Positions 46,501 through 53,290 of a DNA stretch of 64,000 nucleotides are shown piece by piece. Origin of the DNA: Allopontixanthobacter sp034376665. GTDB taxonomy: Bacteria > Pseudomonadota > Alphaproteobacteria > Sphingomonadales > Sphingomonadaceae. The translations under genes were made by a program, and so were the position numbers. Each line of letters opens with the position of its first letter. Within the stretch, counting starts at the first letter, position 1. Location of the stretch: NCBI RefSeq assembly GCF_034376665.1, contig NZ_JAXMJI010000001.1, forward strand, positions 7,327-71,326, in the 5' to 3' direction. The notes under the pieces were generated by a model, which saw nothing but the letters and a program-made list of their open reading frames with translations, was not told the DNA's origin and did not search any database.

Positions 46501-46605
46501 GGAAAGGCCGGTAATCACGATCAGGCTGTCCCGCGGCAGATCGATGTCGATGCCCTTGAGATTATGTTCCCGCGCGCCGCGGACGGAGATTTTCGTCAAT
46601 GCCAT
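43549..46605 (-). CDS. uvrA: excinuclease ABC subunit UvrA
   Basis: Damage-recognition ATPase of nucleotide excision repair. Two ABC cassettes are clear: N-terminal Walker A GLSGSGKSSLAFDTIYAEG and C-terminal Walker A GVSGSGKSSFTVDTL, signatures LSGGESQRIRLASQIGS and LSGGEAQRVKLAKEL, and zinc-finger Cys pairs (CPTCDG, CETCHGARL, CEACQGDG, CEQCHGKRYN). At 1018 residues it is longer than the usual 940-970. The excess includes a repeat-encoded insert at about residues 246-280 (PLPVGEGPGVGG, PLPSREG) and an Ala/Lys/Pro-rich tail. A perfect LexA box lies 12 bases upstream of the ATG, so expression is SOS-controlled. Confidence 0.97.
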   Translation of the reverse strand: MALTKISVRGAREHNLKGIDIDLPRDSLIVITGLSGSGKSSLAFDTIYAEGQRRYVESLSAYARQFLEMMQKPDVEHIDGLSPAISIEQKTTSRNPRSTVATVTEIYDYMRLLWARVGIPYSPATGKPIEAQIVSTMVDRVMTLPEGTRLYLLAPVVRGRKGEYRRELAEWQKAGFTRVRIDGELYPIEEAPALDKKLKHDIEVVVDRLAVKPGLETRLADSFETALKLAEGLAYVDLANGTVADLVSPLPVGEGPGVGGATPATSNTHPQPLPSREGAQKMKGTGIPANRIVFSEKFACPVSGFTIEEIEPRLFSFNAPQGACPTCDGLGEKQLFDPQLVVPNEALTLKQGAVVPWAKSNPPSPYYMQVLGSLAKAYDFDLTTPWNALEEDQRMIILHGTGGMPVPLTFKDGRKTYTVNKAFEGVIGNLNRRLLQTESNWMREELSKYQTSQPCETCHGARLNPKALAVKIIGCDIAAPTRMSVADAKQWFLALDEKLTPQQSQIAAAILKEINERLGFLDNVGLDYLNLNRTSGTLSGGESQRIRLASQIGSGLSGVLYVLDEPSIGLHQKDNDRLLETLKRLRDLGNTVIVVEHDEDAIRQADHVVDLGPGAGIHGGEVVAEGTLKQVLKVKRSLTAQYLNGTRRIEIPAKRRKGNGHKLTVHGARANNLRNVTASIPLGTFTCITGVSGSGKSSFTVDTLHAGAARALNGARVIAGPHDKITGLEYCDKVIEIDQSPIGRTPRSNPATYTGAFTQIRDWFAGLPESQARGYKPGRFSFNVKGGRCEACQGDGLIKIEMHFLPDVYVTCEQCHGKRYNRETLEVKFKGLSIADVLDMTIEEAEGFFKAVPGIRDKMHMLNEVGLGYIKVGQQATTLSGGEAQRVKLAKELSKRSTGQTLYILDEPTTGLHFEDVRKLLEVLQRLVDQGNSVVVIEHNLDVIKVADWIIDLGPGGGVRGGEVVAAGTPEQVAAEPRSFTGGYLKDMLAKQPASPRPAPAGKAPAAKAPARKATTTA
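45771..45862. repeat. composite palindromic (BIME-like) element inserted in frame in uvrA
   Basis: Two palindromes, CCCCTTCCCT/AGGGAAGGGG at 45771 and CCCCTCCCC/GGGGAGGGG at 45841, face each other around a 48-base spacer. The element encodes about 30 extra UvrA residues without breaking the frame. It shares the core CCACCCCCGGCCCCTC (reverse complement GAGGGGCCGGGGGTGG) with the repeat at 40318. Confidence 0.85.
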
Positions 46606-46616
46606 GGGGCGTATAT

Positions 46617-46631
46617 GTTCCGTAAATGTTC
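46617..46631 (+). promoter_or_regulatory. LexA (SOS) box upstream of uvrA
   Basis: GTTCCGTAAATGTTC is an exact GTTC-N7-GTTC direct repeat, ending 12 bases from the uvrA ATG (46605), so bound LexA would block uvrA transcription. It is in the 320-base gap shared with the divergent Hsp20 gene. Confidence 0.85.
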
Positions 46632-46792
46632 CAGCCTGTCAAGCAAGCGGAGTAGATCGTGGCGGGATGGCCGGAGGCTGCATGTGCCAGGAAGGGTTTC
46701 GCCAGACATCTATGGGGAGCAAACCGCTTCTTCGCAACCTGCTGCCGCACAGATTCCGGTGTCTGACACCGCCCAAACTTTTTTGGCGATCG

Positions 46793-46820
46793 GCTTGAAA
46801 AACCCGGAACCACGGACCCC
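46793..46820 (+). promoter_or_regulatory. possible sigma-32-type heat-shock promoter for the Hsp20 gene
   Basis: CTTGAAA at 46793 and CCCC at 46817 resemble the -35 and -10 cores of heat-shock promoters, with a 17-base spacer that is slightly long. It lies about 110 bases upstream of the GTG start. Only a motif resemblance. Confidence 0.3.
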
Positions 46821-46926
46821 GGCTTGCGTAGATTCGATATTGAAACCAGAGCCGTCCTTCAGGGCGAGCGCAGTCTTTCATGCTCCGCCCCGGGCCTGCG
46901 GCTCCAAGGAGAAAGGAGTTCCAATC

Positions 46927-47541
46927 GTGGCATATACATATCTCACTCCCTATCGCAGTGGTGGCCTTTCGACCGGGATGCGCGGCGGCGGATCGATCTT
47001 CGATCTGCACCGTCAGATGAACCGGATGTTCGACGACCTGCTGACGGGTTCCGAAAACGGCAGCAGCGGCAGCATTACCGGCTGGCCATCGCTGGATATT
47101 TGCCAGACCGAAAACGAAATTGAAGTCTGCGCCGAACTTGCGGGCGTCAATCGCGATGACATTTCGATCGATGTCGACGAAGGCATGCTGACGATCTCGG
47201 GCGAGAAGAAAAGCAGCCGTGAAGACGATAACGGCTATTCCGAACGGACCTATGGCCGCTTCGAACGGCGGGTATCGCTTCCGGCCAACGTGGATGAAGA
47301 AAACATCCAGGCGGACATGGAGGACGGCCTGCTGACCATCACGCTTCCGCTGACCGAGGAACGCAGCCGTGGCCGCAAGATCCAACTTGGTTCCGGCAAA
47401 TCGCAGAACCGGAACAATGCGGAAAGTGAGCTGATCGAAGGGAATTCGCAACGCTCGGAAAAGCAGACCTCCGGAGCACAAAGTTCTGGCGGGCAAAGTT
47501 CCGGCAAGAAGAGCAGCGAACGCGAAGCCCAGAGCGGGTAG
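46927..47541 (+). CDS. Hsp20/alpha-crystallin family small heat shock protein
   Basis: ATP-independent holdase chaperone of about 204 residues. The alpha-crystallin domain runs from about residue 55 to 150 (NEIEVCAELAGVNRDDISID, GMLTISGEKKSS, GRFERRVSLPANVDEENIQA, DGLLTITLPL) and ends with RGRKIQLG; the rest is a Gly/Ser/Gln/Glu-rich disordered tail. The start is GTG 46927, supported by AAGGAG eight bases upstream; the longer open frame upstream overlaps uvrA and is not used. It is divergent from uvrA and has its own terminator. Confidence 0.93.
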   Translation: MAYTYLTPYRSGGLSTGMRGGGSIFDLHRQMNRMFDDLLTGSENGSSGSITGWPSLDICQTENEIEVCAELAGVNRDDISIDVDEGMLTISGEKKSSREDDNGYSERTYGRFERRVSLPANVDEENIQADMEDGLLTITLPLTEERSRGRKIQLGSGKSQNRNNAESELIEGNSQRSEKQTSGAQSSGGQSSGKKSSEREAQSG

Positions 47542-47562
47542 CCTTCATTTGCGCCCGACAGG

Positions 47563-47590
47563 AGAGGGACCCGCCGCGGTCCCTCTTTTT
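47563..47590 (+). terminator. rho-independent terminator after the Hsp20 gene
   Basis: AGAGGGACC pairs perfectly with GGTCCCTCT around loop CGCCGC, followed by five T. It lies 22 bases past the stop. Confidence 0.9.
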
Positions 47591-47739
47591 CGTGCGGCAG
47601 AGCGCCGCCCGCGGGCTGGCATACCCGTGGGCCCCTTGCATTATCCATCAATCTGCGGTTCAAGCGGGGTTCGTTACAGATGTAACATTCACCGGTATGC
47701 GTACACTTGCCTGCCGGACTCGCAAGTTTTGGAGAGACC

Positions 47740-49929
47740 ATGAAATCCCACCTTCTGGCCGCCGTCGCGGCGAGCGCGCTGCTTGCAGGCTGCGCCACCA
47801 CCAACCAGGTCGCTGATATGCCGATGACCGATAATGTCGCTGAAACCGCGATCCCCTCCGGCACAGGCTATTTTGCGAAGGCCAGCGACCTGCCGCTGCA
47901 CGCACCCGATTTTTCGAAGATTTCCGACACCGATTACGCCCCGGCGTTCGATCAGGCGATGGAAATTCACAACGCCGAAATCGCCGCGATCGTGAACAAT
48001 CCCGAAGCGCCGACTTTCGACAACACGATTGTCGCGCTGGAAACATCGGGCAAGATGCTGAACCGCGTCGCCACCGTATTCTACGCGCTCACCGGCGCCA
48101 ACACCAACGATACGCTGCAGGCGATCGATACCGAGGTCAGCCCGAAGCTGTCGGCGCATAGCGATGCGATCACCCTCAACCCGGAACTGTTTGCCCGGGT
48201 CAAGGCGGTCTATGACAACCGCGCTGCCATGAGCATGACGCCCGAAGACGCCAAGCTGCTGGAAGAAACCTACAAGGAAATGGTCCACGCTGGCGCGATG
48301 CTGACGCCGGACCAGAAGGAACGCGTCAAGGCAATCAACAGCCGCCTGTCCACGCTGACCACCGAATTCTCGCAGCGCCTGATCGAAGCGAACAAGGAAA
48401 ACGCGCTGGTGGTCGATGACAAGGCGATGCTGGCCGGCCTGTCGGAAGCCGAAATTGCCGCCGCCGCCAAGACGGCCGCCGACCGCGGAATGCCGGGCAA
48501 ATATGTCATCGCCTTGCAGAACACGACGCAGCAGCCGATCCTGCCGAGCATGGAAAACCGCGCCCTGCGGGAAAAACTGTTCAAGCAGAGTATCCACCGG
48601 GCGGACCAGGGCGGTGCGAACGATACCCGCGCGCTGATTGCCGAAGTGGCGAAACTCCGGGCCGAGAAAGCCGCGCTGTTCGGCCAGCCTGACTGGGCAA
48701 CCTACGCGATGTACGACCGGATGGCGCAGAACCCGAAAACCGCGATCGATTTCATGAATGCAATGGTCCCCGCCCTCGCCGCCACGCAGCGCGCCGAAGC
48801 GGCCGCGCTCAACGCCGAAATCAAGGCATCGGGCGGCGATTTCACCGTCAAGCCGTGGGATTGGGATCGTTATGCGGAGAAAGTTCGCATGGCGAAATAC
48901 GACCTCGATGAAAGCGCGGTGAAACCGTATTTCGAGGTTACCCGCACGCTGGAAGACGGCGTGTTCTTCATGGCGGAAAAGCTGTACGGCGTGACCTTCG
49001 AAAAGCGCACCGATCTGCCGGTCTATCATCCCGACGTGACGACCTATACCGTGTTCGACAAGGACAAGAGCCTGCTCGGCATATTCTATTTCGATCCGTT
49101 CCAGCGCGATAACAAGCGCGGCGGAGCGTGGATGTCGAACTTCGTCGAACAGTCGCATCTGTATGGCACCAAGCCGGTGATCTACAATGTGCTCAACATC
49201 CCCAAAGCACCTGAGGGCGAGCCGCAACTGGTCAGCTTCGACAATGTCGAAACGATGTTCCACGAATTCGGCCATGCGCTGCACGGGTTCTTCGCGGACC
49301 AGAAATACGCCAGCCTCTCGGGCACCGCCACGGCGCGCGATTTCGTCGAATATCCCAGCCAGGTCCATGAAATGTGGGCCTCCGATCCTGCAGTGCTGGC
49401 CAATTACGCCAGGCATCACGAAACCGGCGAGGTGATTCCGGGCGAGCTTATCGCCAAGATCGAAGCGGCGTCGAAATTCAACCAGGGCTATGCGCTGGGC
49501 GAAACGATGGAAGCCGCGCTGCTCGACATGAAGTGGCATTCGCTGAGCCCGCAGGAAGCTGCGGCAATCGATACGCCGGAGAAGGTCGACGCCTTCGAAC
49601 GCAAGTCGCTTACCGAACTCGGCCTCGAAGTCGAATTGGTGCCGCCGCGTTACCGCAGCAGCTATTTCAGCCACATCTTCTCCGACCCGACCGGCTATTC
49701 GGCCGGGTATTATTCCTATCTGTGGACCGAGATGCTGGACCGCGACAGCCGCAAATGGTTCCGCGAAAATGGCGGTCTGACCCGCGCGAATGGCGACCAT
49801 TACCGCGCCACCGTGCTCAGCCGCGGCGGGACGATGGATTACTTCGAAATGTTCCGCAATTTCGCCGGGCGCGAACCGGATGTCACCCCGATGCTGGAAG
49901 CCCGCGGACTGGTCGAACCAGTCAAATAA
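47740..49929 (+). CDS. M3 family zinc metallopeptidase (peptidyl-dipeptidase Dcp-like), lipoprotein
   Basis: A 729-residue oligopeptidase. The signal peptide MKSHLLAAVAASALLAGC ends in a lipobox (LLAGC), so it is a predicted lipoprotein. The catalytic zinc site is HEFGH (His508, Glu509, His512), with the third ligand Glu537 in DFVEYPSQVHEMW; GYSAGYYSYLWTEMLDRD further on is typical of the family. It cleaves short peptides, probably in the periplasm. The ATG at 47740 has a GGAGAG site. It is flanked by terminators and so is transcribed alone. Confidence 0.94.
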   Translation: MKSHLLAAVAASALLAGCATTNQVADMPMTDNVAETAIPSGTGYFAKASDLPLHAPDFSKISDTDYAPAFDQAMEIHNAEIAAIVNNPEAPTFDNTIVALETSGKMLNRVATVFYALTGANTNDTLQAIDTEVSPKLSAHSDAITLNPELFARVKAVYDNRAAMSMTPEDAKLLEETYKEMVHAGAMLTPDQKERVKAINSRLSTLTTEFSQRLIEANKENALVVDDKAMLAGLSEAEIAAAAKTAADRGMPGKYVIALQNTTQQPILPSMENRALREKLFKQSIHRADQGGANDTRALIAEVAKLRAEKAALFGQPDWATYAMYDRMAQNPKTAIDFMNAMVPALAATQRAEAAALNAEIKASGGDFTVKPWDWDRYAEKVRMAKYDLDESAVKPYFEVTRTLEDGVFFMAEKLYGVTFEKRTDLPVYHPDVTTYTVFDKDKSLLGIFYFDPFQRDNKRGGAWMSNFVEQSHLYGTKPVIYNVLNIPKAPEGEPQLVSFDNVETMFHEFGHALHGFFADQKYASLSGTATARDFVEYPSQVHEMWASDPAVLANYARHHETGEVIPGELIAKIEAASKFNQGYALGETMEAALLDMKWHSLSPQEAAAIDTPEKVDAFERKSLTELGLEVELVPPRYRSSYFSHIFSDPTGYSAGYYSYLWTEMLDRDSRKWFRENGGLTRANGDHYRATVLSRGGTMDYFEMFRNFAGREPDVTPMLEARGLVEPVK

Positions 49930-49948
49930 GGCAGACCCGCAAATCAAT

Positions 49949-49983
49949 GACCGGCTCAAGGCGCAATTGCACTTGAGCCGGTC
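49949..49983 (+). terminator. hairpin terminator after the M3 peptidase gene
   Basis: A perfect 12-bp stem (GACCGGCTCAAG with CTTGAGCCGGTC) and 11-base loop begins 20 bases past the stop. The T-run after it is weak, and it lies between convergent genes, so it may serve both. Confidence 0.7.
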
Positions 49984-50013
49984 GTTGGGCTTATTCGTCA
50001 GGCTTGGTTTTCG

Positions 50014-50508
50014 TCAGGCGACGTCTCCGTCTGGCATAGTCACGAATAATGCGATTAGCCCGATCATTGCGAAATATCTGAACGCTGCACCAAGTGCTGC
50101 TTCACGCAATGCTTCCGATCTCCATAATTCGAACCATGTTTCGGCAATCACGATCCAGCCTGTAAAAAGCATGAACATCGCAACACCGCAGCCAGCCAGC
50201 GCGTAGGCCTTCGCTTTCGCGAAAGACGCGGAATCGTTGTCGTACGCGCCCCACATCTTCCAGGTGCCGGCAAAACAAAGAAGCGCAAAAAGCCCTTTCA
50301 GAACCACAATATACAGCGCGCCTGCGGTAATTATCGCGGAGTTGTTGGTGGCGCGCCAGCTTTCAGCGCCCCCCTCGAATGTGGACATCGAAGTTGTCGC
50401 AGCCAGGGCGCCGATCGTTCCTTCCCAGTCCGTCAAATTCCCGATTACGCCCAGCAGTCCGAACATAGCAACACTCAGGACCAGCAATATCTTGATAATT
50501 CGCAGCAT
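50014..50508 (-). CDS. DUF2165 family small membrane protein
   Basis: A 164-residue protein with four membrane helices (LRIIKILLVLSVAMFGLLGVI, AIITAGALYIVVLKGLFALL, ALAGCGVAMFMLFTGWIVIA, FRYFAMIGLIALFVTM) and the DUF2165-like W-containing loop ESWRATNN. Function unknown. A GGGAGGG site precedes the ATG. It is upstream-adjacent to, but not coupled with, the B12 operon on the same strand. Confidence 0.83.
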   Translation of the reverse strand: MLRIIKILLVLSVAMFGLLGVIGNLTDWEGTIGALAATTSMSTFEGGAESWRATNNSAIITAGALYIVVLKGLFALLCFAGTWKMWGAYDNDSASFAKAKAYALAGCGVAMFMLFTGWIVIAETWFELWRSEALREAALGAAFRYFAMIGLIALFVTMPDGDVA

Positions 50509-50577
50509 GATTTGTTCCCTCCTGACTGGCAGTCTAAGCCGAGCGAGGAAAAATCCAAACCCCCCAGGCCATCCCGA

Positions 50578-51309
50578 TCAGAAAGCAACCAGCGCACTGC
50601 CCCCAGGTCCTCCGACCCATTGCGACTGCACGCCCCACACCCGCGCGATCATTTCTGCCGACAGCGCCCGTTCCGGCGCTCCTTCCGCGACCACTGCTCC
50701 CTGATCGAGTACCAGCACGCGGTCCGCGTGGTTCATTGCCAGCGCCAGGTCATGCAGCACCAGAACTACGCCGACGCCTTCGCCCGCAACATTGCGAAGA
50801 TGGCGCAGCAATGTGAGCTGATGCCCGATATCGAGTGCGGCTAGTGGTTCGTCCGCCAATATCCACTGCGGTTCGCCTGCCAGCACCCGGGCAAGCAGCG
50901 CGCGCGCTTTCTCGCCGCCCGACAATTTCGAGATCGGCCGTGCTGCCAGCGCCCCGAGGTCCAGCGTCGCCATCGCCCGCTCGACCGGCTGCGTCGCGGT
51001 ATCCCCGTGCGGCATCCTTCCCAGCGCGACCAGGCTGCGCACCGCGACATCCCACGCCACTTGCCCGTCCTGCGGCAGATAGCCGATCGCTTGCGCGCGG
51101 CGGCGCGGGTGCATCGCGGCGATCTCTGTTCCATCCAGGGTTACGTGGCCGAAATCGGGCGGCATCAACCCTGCCAACGCAGCCAGCAGTGTCGATTTAC
51201 CAGCACCATTGGGGCCGCAGATGGCAGTTATCTCTCCCGGCTGGATCACAGCATCCACACCGCACAGCCGCGTGCCGATGGTCAACCGGTGTGCCTCAAG
51301 CTCCATCAT
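50578..51309 (-). CDS. btuD: ABC transporter ATP-binding protein, cobalamin/haem/siderophore type (BtuD-like)
   Basis: A 243-residue cytoplasmic ATPase energising the adjacent FecCD-type permease. Walker A is GPNGAGKST (residues 32-40), then Q-loop YLPQDGQ, signature KLSGGEKARALLARVL, Walker B WILADEPLAALD and the switch LVLHDLALAMNHAD. The first ATG overlaps the permease stop (ATGA). The long open frame that continues upstream is a shadow of the permease. The operon sits under a cobalamin riboswitch, so vitamin B12 is the likely cargo. Confidence 0.92.
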   Translation of the reverse strand: MMELEAHRLTIGTRLCGVDAVIQPGEITAICGPNGAGKSTLLAALAGLMPPDFGHVTLDGTEIAAMHPRRRAQAIGYLPQDGQVAWDVAVRSLVALGRMPHGDTATQPVERAMATLDLGALAARPISKLSGGEKARALLARVLAGEPQWILADEPLAALDIGHQLTLLRHLRNVAGEGVGVVLVLHDLALAMNHADRVLVLDQGAVVAEGAPERALSAEMIARVWGVQSQWVGGPGGSALVAF

Positions 51310-52259
51310 GCCAGACCCCTCCGCATCCGCAGCAGCAGCCACAGGAAGAACGGCGCGCCGATCAGGCTGAGCGCGATGCTCAGCCGCAACTCGGTCATCA
51401 GCGGCAATATCCGCACCGTGCTGTCCGCCACCAGCACCAGGAGCGCCCCCGCAAGCGCGCTGGGCACGATCAGCTGGCTCGGCCGACGGTCGGTGAACGG
51501 GCGCACCAGATGCGGCACGATCAAGCCGACGAAGCCGACGATCCCGGCCACTGCCACGCCGCTGCCCACGGTCAGGCCGACGCCCGCGATCAGCCATGCC
51601 TGAAGAATACCGGGTCGCATCCCCATGGACCGCGCCGCCGCATCGCCGAGCGTCAGCGCATCTAGCCCGCGCCCCGTCATCAGCAGGCAGCCAATCCCGG
51701 CCAAGGTCAGCGGCGCGGCGATCCATACTTCGCGCCAGCTGCGGTCGGTCAGCGCGCCCATCAGCCAGGTGACGATCTCGCTCATCGCGAAGGCGTTGGG
51801 GGCCATGCTGATCGCCAGGCTGGTCAGCGTACCCGCCAGGCTCGCGATCATCAGACCAGCGAGCGTGAACAGCGCAATGCCGCCCGTGCGCCCGGCGATC
51901 AGCGCCAGCAGCCCCATCCCCGCGCCCGCGCCGACCAGCGCGAACAACGGCAGCAACCACGCGCTGGCCGAATAGCCGAACCAGAAACTCGCCACCGCGC
52001 CCAGCGCCGCCATCGGCGCGATCCCGAACAGCCCCGGATCGGCCAGCGGATTGCGCAGATAGCCCTGCATCGCCGCCCCCGCCGCGCCGAGACCTGCCCC
52101 GATCACCAGCGCCAGCACCGATCGCGGCAAGCGCAGCTCGGCGAGGATTATTGCTGCGTTCGGGGTGATTGCGAAATCGAGCCACACCCGCCCGGCCAGC
52201 AGCGACAGCGGCAAGGTCAGCGCGATCAGGATCAGCAGGATGGGGATCGGGCGGGTCAT
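51306..52259 (-). CDS. btuC: FecCD-family ABC permease (BtuC-like)
   Basis: A 317-residue inner-membrane permease with about nine to ten helices. Family motifs include LAELRLPRSVLALVIGAGLG, GAAMQGYLRNPLADPGLFGIAPM, SSWREVWI-like DRSWREVW, and GIVGFVGLIVPHLVRPF, with the final RRPSQLIVPSALAGA. The start ATG 52259 overlaps the stop of the binding-protein gene by four bases, and the stop overlaps the ATPase start in the same way. A longer upstream frame reads through the neighbour's repeat and is not used. Confidence 0.93.
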   Translation of the reverse strand: MTRPIPILLILIALTLPLSLLAGRVWLDFAITPNAAIILAELRLPRSVLALVIGAGLGAAGAAMQGYLRNPLADPGLFGIAPMAALGAVASFWFGYSASAWLLPLFALVGAGAGMGLLALIAGRTGGIALFTLAGLMIASLAGTLTSLAISMAPNAFAMSEIVTWLMGALTDRSWREVWIAAPLTLAGIGCLLMTGRGLDALTLGDAAARSMGMRPGILQAWLIAGVGLTVGSGVAVAGIVGFVGLIVPHLVRPFTDRRPSQLIVPSALAGALLVLVADSTVRILPLMTELRLSIALSLIGAPFFLWLLLRMRRGLA

Positions 52260-53290
52260 CGCTCGGCCCCGACGCCAACCCGCTTCCCCGCGAAGGCGGG
52301 GACCCACCCCGGCGATGTCTGGCCTTGCAGCACTGGGCCCCCGCCTTCGCGGGGGAGCAGGGAAGTTCGAATATAATACAACCGCTCCATCGCCTTGATG
52401 ATCGTCGGCCCGCCACAATAGAGCAGGCCCGGATCGAAGCCAGCGCGGCGCATATCCGGCAGCGCATCCAGCGCGGGGTGCAATTGCGCCCGTTCCTGCC
52501 CTGCGACCAGCAACAGTTGCGGCGGGCTCGCTATCACGTGTTCGAGGGAGAGGTAATCCGCCTGCCCCATTCCAATCGCTGCGCTGTGGCTGGAAAAACC
52601 GGCGCGGCGGAGAAGCTCGCTGACCAGCGCACCCTCCCCCGGAACGATTCCGGATGGCTGCCATAGGACCGCCGGGATCGGCTCGGTGCCGGCAGGCGGG
52701 GTTGCTGCTGCCAGCGCCGCATCGATCTCCTCGATAAGCGTTACCCCGACCTCTGGCCTGCCCGCCAGCACGGCGAGGCGGCGGATCTGGGCGTCGCTTT
52801 CGTCAACACTGCTGGCGATCCCGAAGGTCTCAACCCGGATCCCGAGATCTTCCAGTCCCGCGCGGGTGGCCGGCGCCATGAAGGTGCTGGCGACGACCAG
52901 ATCGGGCTTCAGCGCCAGCACTTCTTCCACCGTGCCGCCCGTCACGCCGAATTGCCGGGCGCGCGCCGCGTCCATCGAACTGGCGCGCGGGTCGCGGCTG
53001 TACTGCGACAGGGCCAGTATCTGCTGCGGCCCGGCGACTTGCGCCAGAATGGCATCGGTGCAGGGATTGAGGCTGACGATGGTGGGTTGAGCGATGGTTG
53101 GCCCGGCACTGCTTGGCTGTGCTATTTCTGGAGAGGCCTCCCCGCAACCCGCCACCAACAGTGTCAAAATCATAACCCGCTTTCCCGCGCAGGCGGGAAC
53201 CCATTGGGCGAAGTGTTTCCTTGCCGGTCTGGGCCCCCGCCTGCGCGGGGGAGCGGGAGAGGCAGCAAACAAGGCGCGCCAATGGCTCAC
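52256..53290 (-). CDS. btuF: ABC transporter periplasmic binding protein (BtuF-like) with repeat-encoded ends
   Basis: A 344-residue binding protein. The core matches the helical-backbone metal/cobalamin binding family (VSLNPCTDAILAQVAGPQQI, VEEVLALKPDLVVAS, LYYIRTSL). A GTG start at 53290 overlaps the receptor stop (GTGA) and the stop overlaps the permease start, so the frame is continuous. Residues about 11-38 and the last 35 or so are encoded by palindromic repeats; both contain a WVPA-x-AGKRV peptide. The N-terminal insert splits the signal peptide: hydrophobic stretch and lipobox LLVAGC come only at residue 44-49. An ATG at 53173 just before that lipobox is an alternative start, with a very short signal peptide. 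Export may be impaired. Confidence 0.85.
   Translation of the reverse strand: MSHWRALFAASPAPPRRRGPRPARKHFAQWVPACAGKRVMILTLLVAGCGEASPEIAQPSSAGPTIAQPTIVSLNPCTDAILAQVAGPQQILALSQYSRDPRASSMDAARARQFGVTGGTVEEVLALKPDLVVASTFMAPATRAGLEDLGIRVETFGIASSVDESDAQIRRLAVLAGRPEVGVTLIEEIDAALAAATPPAGTEPIPAVLWQPSGIVPGEGALVSELLRRAGFSSHSAAIGMGQADYLSLEHVIASPPQLLLVAGQERAQLHPALDALPDMRRAGFDPGLLYCGGPTIIKAMERLYYIRTSLLPREGGGPVLQGQTSPGWVPAFAGKRVGVGAER
52279..52364. repeat. BIME-like inverted palindromic element at the 3' end of btuF
   Basis: CCCCGC-GAAG-GCGGGG near 52286 and CCCCCGC-CTTC-GCGGGGG near 52338 are palindromes in opposite orientation, each flanked by CCCA/TGGG. The element belongs to the same family as 53176-53257 and encodes the C-terminus of BtuF. 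Confidence 0.85.
53176..53257. repeat. BIME-like inverted palindromic element in the signal-peptide region of btuF
   Basis: CCCGC-GCAG-GCGGG and CCCCCGC-CTGC-GCGGGGG palindromes face each other across 40 bases. Same family as the element at 52279. It keeps the btuF frame open but separates the GTG start from the hydrophobic core and lipobox. Confidence 0.85.

Noticed and set aside
47689..49959. A 756-codon open frame on the minus strand
   Set aside because: Antisense shadow of the M3 peptidase, caused by high GC and codon bias.
52260..52664. N-terminal extension of the permease frame
   Set aside because: It reads through the palindromic repeat and btuF in another frame; the ATG at 52259 with its 4-base overlap is the supported start.
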